DNA of 7,296 nucleotides, from assembly GCA_002348925.1 (NCBI GenBank), contig DEBV01000003.1:6883-14178 (forward strand). Reading direction: 5' to 3'. Of the stretch, positions 1-5,025 are shown in pieces. The notes below the pieces were generated by a model. It worked only from the letters and a program-made list of their open reading frames with translations, made no database searches and had not been told where the DNA came from. A program made the position numbers and the translations under genes. The DNA is from Alphaproteobacteria bacterium UBA2947 (lineage in GTDB: Bacteria > Pseudomonadota > Alphaproteobacteria > Rs-D84). The first letter of the stretch is position 1; every line of letters starts with the position of its first letter.

Positions 1-1815
1 AAAAACAGGTTTGCTTGCAAAAATATCTTCTTCAGAAATCATTGTTGGTTCTTCGTCTTCATCCATACCCGAAGTATTTAAACGACCTGGCACAGCATCT
101 ATAACGACGGGCGCTTCTTTGACGACAGGTTCTTCCATTTCTTCTTCGTCGTATTCAATTTCTGGTTCATCCATAACGACTTTTTCTTCTGGAACAACTT
201 TTGTTTCTTCTGCTGTTTCATCCAAGAACACTGCTTCTGGCTTATCAACAGCAACAGATTCCTCTGGTTTTTGTTTTGGTTGCATAACTGTTGTTTCTGG
301 CGCAGACGCAGTCAAAACAGGCGCTGTATCCGTTGTCATATTTTTCTGATACAACCACAAAGTAAATACAGACAGTCCAATTAAAATCAGCAACAACATA
401 TAATATATAAAGCCAGGTTTTGAATGTTCTGATTTCACTTCGACTGGCGCTTGGAAAGTGTTCACTATCGGCGTAATTGGTTCAACGGGCGCGACAGGTT
501 CCACAGATTCTTCTTGTTTTGGTTGTTCTGCTGGTTCTATATCAAAATCTTGTGGAACTGGTACAATGGTTTCCAGCACTGGCTGTTCTTCTGTGATTTC
601 TATTTTTTCTTCTTGTACCACAGGTTGTTCAACAGGTTCCACGTTTAATTCTTGTGAAACAGGAACTATTGTTTCCAACACAGGACGTTCTTCAACAGAT
701 TCTGTGATTTCTTCCGATTTTTCTTCTGTTATCTGTTCTGGAACAAAAGCAGGCACTTCTATTGGTTTAAAAGATTCCAACACAGGTCTTGATTCTAAAT
801 CAGGTTCTTTTTCCACAACAGGAACAGATTCTACAACTGGTGCAGGAACTTTTTGTTTTATATCTTGAAACACAGGCGCGTTAAATTCAATCGGTTTAAA
901 AGCGATATTGTCGTTTAATATTTTCGGATCTTCCGAGAATAAAGGTTTAACATCGCTTTCTATGACTTCATCAACTTCTTCTTCGGCGATTTCTTCTTCG
1001 TTATCAAAAGATTGTATTTCTTCTTTGACCTCTGTCTTCTGCACAGGATATTTTGGTGCAACCACAACAGGTTTGCTTTTCACAGTTTCTTTTATTTCAA
1101 TCGCAGGTTGGTTTAACAATGCACTGGCCAATTCAGCATCCTCTGTTGCGATTTCTAATCTTTTTTGTGCAGAATCTAAACGTTTTTTTGCACGTTTTAA
1201 TTTTTCATTTATTGCTTCTATTTGAGATTCCAATTTCAAAATCTTGGACGCAGATTGTTTTGTGTTTACTTTTCCAATTTGCTTTTTTTCAGCGCTTAAT
1301 TTCGAACGCAGTGTTTTAATACGTTCTTGCAGACGAACTATTGTTTCTTTGGTCTTAACAATGGTTGTATTTGTCTTTGTTATTGCTTCATTAGCAACAT
1401 TTAAACGCGTCATTGCGCTGTGGCGCGCAGCAGAATTCCGTAACACAGCCAACTGGTTCAATTGTTCGGTTAAATCTTCACCTGCATTATAAGCGTTTAT
1501 TAAATTTTCATACACAGACAAACCAGAATATTCAATATCTAACTTTTGGTATTTATTATCAACCTTTGGACGAATCGTTTCCAAATCTACACCATAATCG
1601 CTGGACAATATTTCGTCCCACTTTTTGTCTGCATGTGAATCTATAACCAACAACACATTTGGTTTTTGTGCATTTATCGTATTATCCAAAACAAACACCA
1701 GATTATCTTTGGCATCATAAAAGGCGTTTATTTTGTCGCCATTTATATCAAAGGCACGCATAGTCAAAGTGCCATAATTTGTGTCTTGGTAAATATTTTC
1801 TCTCTCGCCAATCAT
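1..1815 (-). CDS. Coiled-coil, Pro/Glu-rich single-pass membrane protein, unrecognised (partial, C-terminus off window)
   Basis: This is an uninterrupted minus-strand frame of 605 codons that runs off the left edge, so no stop is seen. I do not recognise the family. The start is the ATG at 1815-1813, with a GAGGGA Shine-Dalgarno seven bases upstream and only 17 bp from the gcrA stop, so the two are probably co-transcribed. Order of parts: a globular domain at about residues 1-115 (NGDKINAFYDAKDNLVF, then NVLLVIDSHADKKWDEIL); a Lys/Glu/Gln/Leu-rich coiled coil at about 118-232; a Pro/Glu/Val-rich stretch at about 235-465 with three 34-residue repeats; one transmembrane helix at 469-489 (FIYYMLLLILIGLSVFTLWLY); then a strongly acidic, Pro-rich tail. 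There is no N-terminal signal peptide and no cysteine in the visible part. Orientation in the membrane is uncertain. The layout recalls polar or division scaffolds and, loosely, FimV-like proteins, but no homology is claimed. Confidence 0.88.
   Translation of the reverse strand, partial: MIGERENIYQDTNYGTLTMRAFDINGDKINAFYDAKDNLVFVLDNTINAQKPNVLLVIDSHADKKWDEILSSDYGVDLETIRPKVDNKYQKLDIEYSGLSVYENLINAYNAGEDLTEQLNQLAVLRNSAARHSAMTRLNVANEAITKTNTTIVKTKETIVRLQERIKTLRSKLSAEKKQIGKVNTKQSASKILKLESQIEAINEKLKRAKKRLDSAQKRLEIATEDAELASALLNQPAIEIKETVKSKPVVVAPKYPVQKTEVKEEIQSFDNEEEIAEEEVDEVIESDVKPLFSEDPKILNDNIAFKPIEFNAPVFQDIKQKVPAPVVESVPVVEKEPDLESRPVLESFKPIEVPAFVPEQITEEKSEEITESVEERPVLETIVPVSQELNVEPVEQPVVQEEKIEITEEQPVLETIVPVPQDFDIEPAEQPKQEESVEPVAPVEPITPIVNTFQAPVEVKSEHSKPGFIYYMLLLILIGLSVFTLWLYQKNMTTDTAPVLTASAPETTVMQPKQKPEESVAVDKPEAVFLDETAEETKVVPEEKVVMDEPEIEYDEEEMEEPVVKEAPVVIDAVPGRLNTSGMDEDEEPTMISEEDIFASKPVF
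349..411 (-). other. Transmembrane helix of the membrane protein
   Basis: These codons encode 21 uncharged, mostly aliphatic and aromatic residues, flanked by Lys-Pro-Gly on the N-side and Gln-Lys-Asn on the C-side. It is the only membrane-spanning candidate in the visible part of the protein, and it separates the coiled-coil and repeat region from the acidic tail. Confidence 0.85.
481..786 (-). repeat. Three tandem 102-bp (34-residue) coding repeats
   Basis: Within the Pro/Glu-rich part of the membrane protein, three consecutive units of exactly 102 bp start at 786, 684 and 582 on the minus strand. Each unit begins PVLES or PVLET. Units 2 and 3 are closest (PVLETIVPVSQELNVEPVEQ versus PVLETIVPVPQDFDIEPAEQ), and their DNA aligns without gaps over 71 bp (623-693 against 521-591). 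Unit 1 keeps the PVLE start and the Glu-rich end but has diverged in the middle. This indicates in-frame tandem duplication of an extended spacer. Confidence 0.8.
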
Positions 1816-1822
1816 CTGTGTG

Positions 1823-1828
1823 TCCCTC
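1823..1828 (-). promoter_or_regulatory. Ribosome binding site fixing the membrane protein start
   Basis: GAGGGA on the minus strand lies seven bases before the ATG at 1815-1813, in the 17-bp gap after the gcrA stop. It supports this start and reinitiation within a gcrA-led operon. Confidence 0.65.
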
Positions 1829-1832
1829 GGTT

Positions 1833-2444
1833 TTATTTTTTCTTTGGTGGTGTAAATTGGTATGCCTGACGACAATGTTCATAACAGTAAGGTTTACCAG
1901 CAAAAACTGTTTCCCCGCAAAAATGAAAACTGTCAGAATCAGGATCGCCAATTGGCCAACGACATTGATTTGGTTTTAAATTAGCCATTTGCAAAGCATG
2001 TTGAATTAACAATTCATGCAAAGCCAAATCTTTTTTTGTTTTTTTGGACGCAGTTTTAACAACCGTTTTTTCCTGTTTCACTGGCTTAACAACTTTTTCA
2101 GCAACCTTTGCTTTTTTTGTTTCTGCTTTTTTTGGTGATTTTGTTACTTTCTTATCAGCCACTTTTTTTTCAGTCTTTTTCACAACCACAGTTTGTTTTG
2201 TTGGCTTTTTAACGGCCTTTTTGGGTTCTGCTTTTTTAGCGGCAGTCTTTTTTGTTGTTTCAGCCTTGGTTTCCTTCTTAGGTGCAACTTCGGACGCTTT
2301 TGCATTCCAGCCCAAACGATTTAATTTTCCAACAACAGCGTTTTTAGACATACCCAACTTTTTACCCATTTCAGCAGTTGACAAACCTTTGCCCACTAAC
2401 GCTTTTAACTTTTTCAGCATATTGCTGTCCCAACCAGTACTCAT
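1833..2444 (-). CDS. gcrA: GcrA family cell-cycle transcriptional regulator
   Basis: The encoded protein is 203 residues. Its N-terminus (residues 1-46) is the GcrA DNA-binding region: W5, a helix rich in Leu/Lys, then GLSTAEMGKKLG and NAVVGKLNRLG, the helix-turn-helix signature. The C-terminal domain holds CRWPIGDP, FHFCG, KPYCYEHC and RQAYQ, with Cys161, 176, 187 and 191; this is the most conserved GcrA block. In Caulobacter, GcrA binds RNA polymerase with sigma70 and promotes transcription from promoters carrying CcrM-methylated GANTC sites. Residues 47-139 form an unusually Lys-rich linker, and the protein is longer than the roughly 170 residues of Caulobacter GcrA. I chose the start at 2444 because MSTGWD matches the family N-terminus and an AAGGGA lies 10 bases upstream; the 39-codon extension from 2561 would cross the divergent gene's start and does not resemble GcrA. 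The unit continues into the membrane protein gene. Confidence 0.95.
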   Translation of the reverse strand: MSTGWDSNMLKKLKALVGKGLSTAEMGKKLGMSKNAVVGKLNRLGWNAKASEVAPKKETKAETTKKTAAKKAEPKKAVKKPTKQTVVVKKTEKKVADKKVTKSPKKAETKKAKVAEKVVKPVKQEKTVVKTASKKTKKDLALHELLIQHALQMANLKPNQCRWPIGDPDSDSFHFCGETVFAGKPYCYEHCRQAYQFTPPKKK

Positions 2445-2454
2445 AATAAAAAAA

Positions 2455-2460
2455 TCCCTT
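2455..2460 (-). promoter_or_regulatory. Ribosome binding site fixing the gcrA start
   Basis: AAGGGA on the minus strand is 10 bases before the ATG at 2444. It favours the 203-residue GcrA over the longer reading that begins at 2561. Confidence 0.55.
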
Positions 2461-2475
2461 GTTTTTATATCTAGG

Positions 2476-2490
2476 TTAATTGTATCATAA
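2476..2490. promoter_or_regulatory. Possible CtrA-type box (TTAA-N7-ATAA)
   Basis: TTAA at 2476-2479 and ATAA at 2487-2490 are separated by seven bases, seven of eight matches to the alphaproteobacterial CtrA consensus TTAA-N7-TTAA. It overlaps the candidate -10 elements of both directions, as a repressor site would. In Caulobacter CtrA represses gcrA. A near-match can arise by chance in such AT-rich DNA. Confidence 0.3.
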
Positions 2491-2494
2491 AAAC

Positions 2495-2499
2495 GAATC
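2495..2499. promoter_or_regulatory. GANTC (CcrM-type methylation) site between gcrA and the peptidase gene
   Basis: GAATC, a GANTC sequence, lies in the divergent region. GANTC is the CcrM methylation target that GcrA-dependent promoters use in Caulobacter. The motif also occurs several times inside coding DNA here, so presence alone is weak evidence of function. Confidence 0.35.
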
Positions 2500-2518
2500 G
2501 AAAGGCAAGGGGTAAAAT

Positions 2519-2980
2519 ATGATTTATTATATATTTTTTTCGTGCGTTTTAATCGGGGCAATCTATTGCGCAGTGCGCATGGCGACCGCTGATTTACGGC
2601 GCAGAATCATTCCAGACGTGTATTTGTTCCCATTTTTATTTGCGGGCCTTTTGACAGCGACTTTTTTCCAATGGCCAATCACGATTTCAGATTCCGTTGT
2701 TGGTGGCGCAATGGGCTATTGCTTGGGACTGATTGTCGGGTTCATATTTACAAAAATAAAACACGAACAAAAATACCCACCAATTGGCATGGGTGACATT
2801 AAATTACTGGGGGCAGGCGGCATCTGGTTCGGAACACTTGGTCTGTCCATAGCAATGATTATATCTTGCGTGTTGGCATACATCTGGAACAGAAAAAAAC
2901 ACGAACAGTATATTCCGTTTGCACCATTCTTTTTAATTGGCGGATTTTTATCTTTGATAATAATTCAATTTTTGATATAA
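2519..2980 (+). CDS. Prepilin peptidase, A24 aspartic family, peptidase domain only
   Basis: The product is a 153-residue polytopic inner-membrane protein. It has both A24 aspartates: Asp25 in ADLRRRIIPD and Asp93 in GMGDIKLL. After the second comes GAGGIWFG, and near the C-terminus IPFAPFFLIGG, both close to the C-terminal half of PilD. Hydrophobic segments lie at about residues 1-20, 34-50, 59-78, 96-118 and 133-152. This family cleaves the leader of type IV prepilins and pseudopilins at the cytoplasmic face of the membrane. The N-terminal methyltransferase domain with its Cys tetrad is absent, as in CpaA/TadV and other short forms, so N-methylation is not expected. AAGGGG sits six bases before the start. 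The next gene begins 17 bp after the stop, suggesting an operon. No prepilin gene is visible in the window, so its substrate is unknown. Confidence 0.93.
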   Translation: MIYYIFFSCVLIGAIYCAVRMATADLRRRIIPDVYLFPFLFAGLLTATFFQWPITISDSVVGGAMGYCLGLIVGFIFTKIKHEQKYPPIGMGDIKLLGAGGIWFGTLGLSIAMIISCVLAYIWNRKKHEQYIPFAPFFLIGGFLSLIIIQFLI

Positions 2981-2991
2981 TGTAAAGAACG

Positions 2992-2997
2992 AAGGGG
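2992..2997 (+). promoter_or_regulatory. Atypically placed Shine-Dalgarno abutting the 2998 start
   Basis: AAGGGG at 2992-2997 runs directly into the ATG at 2998, leaving essentially no spacer. An in-frame stop at 2983-2985 excludes a longer protein, and the signal peptide begins exactly here, so the start is secure. Initiation may be weak or coupled to translation of the peptidase gene, which ends at 2980. Confidence 0.5.
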
Positions 2998-5025
2998 ATG
3001 AAAAAGGGGACTTTTAAATCTTTACTGTTTGCCGTATTCTGTGGTTTCTGTGCGTTTGGCGCGACCGCGGCTACTTCTTTGTTTTCAAATTACGGTCAAA
3101 TTCAAAATGTTCAAAATTATTCAACGAACCCATTTTGGACCCCAAATTCACCGTATAATCAACGCCTGCCACAGCCTGTATATGTTCAGGGTGCAGATCT
3201 GACCGCCGAAGATTGTTTCAAGGTTGTTCAATCATTGGTTTCTGTTCAGTGTATGGCACGCGATAATTGTAAAGACACAACATTGGCGGACATTCGTCCA
3301 ACAATAATGGTTCAATTATCTAATTTGCCTGGAAATAATTATGTTTCTGCGTGTTCTGGGTATATTGACGGTGTATTTGAATCCTATGTTGCACAGTTTG
3401 GAAACACTGTTCCGAATCGCGCGGTTGCTTTTCCAAATGCAACAGAACCAAATCAAAATTTAAATAATAACAATACAATTCAGATACAAAACCCGTACAA
3501 GCAAGAGATACCACAGTGGCAACAAGAGATTAAAGAACGAAGTCAAGAACTTCAAGAATTACAACAACAAAACGGTGCGGGCAGTGAACATCTGTCCGCT
3601 ACTGATTTTCCGAAGACTTATAATGATTTATCCTTCTCGGAAAAGAAGACATTAAAAGAGGCAGATTATGCGCAATACAAAGGGAAAAGTGCATATGTTG
3701 TCCCTGATTTCAAAAACACAAAAGAATGGTGCAGTGGCAAAGGTTCTGGTACAAAAGAATGCAAAGCATATACAAATGGCAACCTTACACAAAATAACAA
3801 TTCGAATTCGTCACCAGACAAACCAACGTCTCCAAACTCTTCTGCCAGCGATGCCGATGTCATAGCGGCAATTGTTGCGTTTTTGACCCCACGAAATAAT
3901 TATGAAAAAACGTTTTTCACAGATCTGGCTACCGACTTCGTTTCAAAAGCAGCAAAAGATGACAATTTAATTTTGAACAATCCTTTTGTTTATGATTTCT
4001 TGGCGTCAAAAGATGCAAGTTTGATGAAATACCAAGAAGCTTTAAAAACAGTATCAGGAACAGCACAAAGCGAAGAATTGCGCATAGATATCGACTGGGA
4101 AGACATCAAAATTCAAATATCGACTCTTTTCGATGCAGCATTAAGACGACGTGGCGCGCTGGTTTGTGAAAACAACCGTTCTTATCAAATAGGTCTTGAT
4201 ACAGCAATATGGATAGCAACTATCGCAGCAGCAATTGCATCTGTTGAAGCAGGTGGCAGTGGTGGCATTGCCATAGCAGGTGGACGCGCCGCATTGGGTT
4301 CTGGTTTAAAAGCATTGGCAAAAGGTGTGTCCCTGATTGGGTTAAAAGCTGCCGCTAAATCTTTGACCAAAACAGGTGGAAAACAAATTGTCAAAGGCGC
4401 AGTGAAAGCAGGATTGAAAAAAAATATGCAAGGCTGGGCTTTACCAGCAGTTCAAAAAAAGGCGGCCAGAGATATTGCTAAAAAAGCTGGTGCAAATCTT
4501 GCAACAAAACGCGGTATGTTATTTGCATCTGGCGCTGTCACTGGCGCAATATATGAAACGGTTGGTTCTAGTGCAATCGCATCAAACCAATCCCCTGTAA
4601 AGAAAAGTTTTGCCGCAAGAGCAGCAGGTGTTTTGTACAGCTGGCTGGAAAGCGATGAATCTATAGAATTTATCAACTGTCAAGACCTTGATTATAACGA
4701 AGGCTGCTATGTGGTATGCGGTCATGGTCAACCAAACGATGATTTAAATACAAAAGTTTTCAAACCAATACTGGGACATAATTATTGTGTAAGCGAAACA
4801 GATTTTACATTGTATGATATGGAAACAAAAAAACCACTTATGATGAACAATGATCAATATGTAAAAGTAACACAATCTATACGTTCTGCGGTTGCAGATT
4901 CTGACAAATGCGACTGGAACGAAGACGATATTGATATGTACTTTGGTTCATATATTTATGATCCTGACACTATGGAACCTTCTACAAACATGATTATAGA
5001 AGAAGTAATTCGTATAGATGATTAA
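2998..5025 (+). CDS. Large secreted Cys-rich protein with Gly/Ala/Lys-rich helical core, unrecognised
   Basis: The product is a 675-residue exported protein of no family I recognise. Residues 1-24 are a Sec signal peptide (MKK, a hydrophobic core, then ATA-A). A four-Cys helical module follows at 73-119 (Cys73, 85, 91, 119). Next are a Gln/Glu-rich helix at about 168-192, a Cys245/Cys255 pair, an Asn/Ser/Pro linker at about 257-285, and a helical region to 390. A hydrophobic helix at about 398-417 (GLDTAIWIATIAAAIASVE) precedes a Gly/Ala/Lys-rich cationic stretch to about 510 and a GxxxG segment (GAVTGAIYE, from 512). The C-terminal domain has Cys561, 570, 574, 597 and 638 and ends acidic. 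Twelve cysteines remain after signal removal, consistent with disulfides outside the cytoplasm. The gene overlaps the next by 8 bp. A membrane-active toxin-like or surface role is conceivable from the cationic helices, but nothing here proves it. Confidence 0.9.
   Translation: MKKGTFKSLLFAVFCGFCAFGATAATSLFSNYGQIQNVQNYSTNPFWTPNSPYNQRLPQPVYVQGADLTAEDCFKVVQSLVSVQCMARDNCKDTTLADIRPTIMVQLSNLPGNNYVSACSGYIDGVFESYVAQFGNTVPNRAVAFPNATEPNQNLNNNNTIQIQNPYKQEIPQWQQEIKERSQELQELQQQNGAGSEHLSATDFPKTYNDLSFSEKKTLKEADYAQYKGKSAYVVPDFKNTKEWCSGKGSGTKECKAYTNGNLTQNNNSNSSPDKPTSPNSSASDADVIAAIVAFLTPRNNYEKTFFTDLATDFVSKAAKDDNLILNNPFVYDFLASKDASLMKYQEALKTVSGTAQSEELRIDIDWEDIKIQISTLFDAALRRRGALVCENNRSYQIGLDTAIWIATIAAAIASVEAGGSGGIAIAGGRAALGSGLKALAKGVSLIGLKAAAKSLTKTGGKQIVKGAVKAGLKKNMQGWALPAVQKKAARDIAKKAGANLATKRGMLFASGAVTGAIYETVGSSAIASNQSPVKKSFAARAAGVLYSWLESDESIEFINCQDLDYNEGCYVVCGHGQPNDDLNTKVFKPILGHNYCVSETDFTLYDMETKKPLMMNNDQYVKVTQSIRSAVADSDKCDWNEDDIDMYFGSYIYDPDTMEPSTNMIIEEVIRIDD

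Larger units (their letters stand above)
2445..2518. promoter_or_regulatory. Divergent gcrA / prepilin peptidase promoter region
   Basis: This 74-bp AT-rich gap must hold the leftward gcrA promoter and probably the rightward peptidase promoter. On the plus strand TTGTTT (2459-2464) and TATCAT (2483-2488) are 18 bp apart, a weak -35 but a good -10 (5 of 6). On the minus strand TATGAT (2489-2484) is a possible -10 with no convincing -35, so the gcrA promoter is not resolved. A plus-strand AAGGGG at 2507-2512, six bases before the ATG, is the peptidase ribosome binding site. Confidence 0.5.

Noticed and set aside
11..1225. Several plus-strand Ser/Thr-rich open frames (11-349, 458-868, 908-1225)
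   Set aside because: They are antisense shadows of the minus-strand membrane protein: Glu/Pro/Lys codons read backwards give Ser/Thr/Phe. They lack ribosome binding sites, while the minus frame is continuous over 605 codons with sensible domains.
2044..2490. Plus-strand Phe-rich open frame opposite gcrA
   Set aside because: It is the reverse reading of the Lys-rich linker of gcrA, which has clear family motifs on the other strand.
2445..2561. 39-codon N-terminal extension of gcrA from the ATG at 2561
   Set aside because: It crosses the divergent promoter region and the start of the peptidase gene, and it does not look like GcrA; MSTGWD at 2444 matches the family start and has a Shine-Dalgarno.
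2998..3072. The N-terminus MKKGTFKSLLF read as a prepilin leader (KKG followed by a hydrophobic stretch) for the upstream peptidase
   Set aside because: The residue after Gly is Thr, position +5 is Leu rather than Glu, and a good Sec cleavage site (ATA-A) follows the hydrophobic core, so a normal signal peptide is the better reading.
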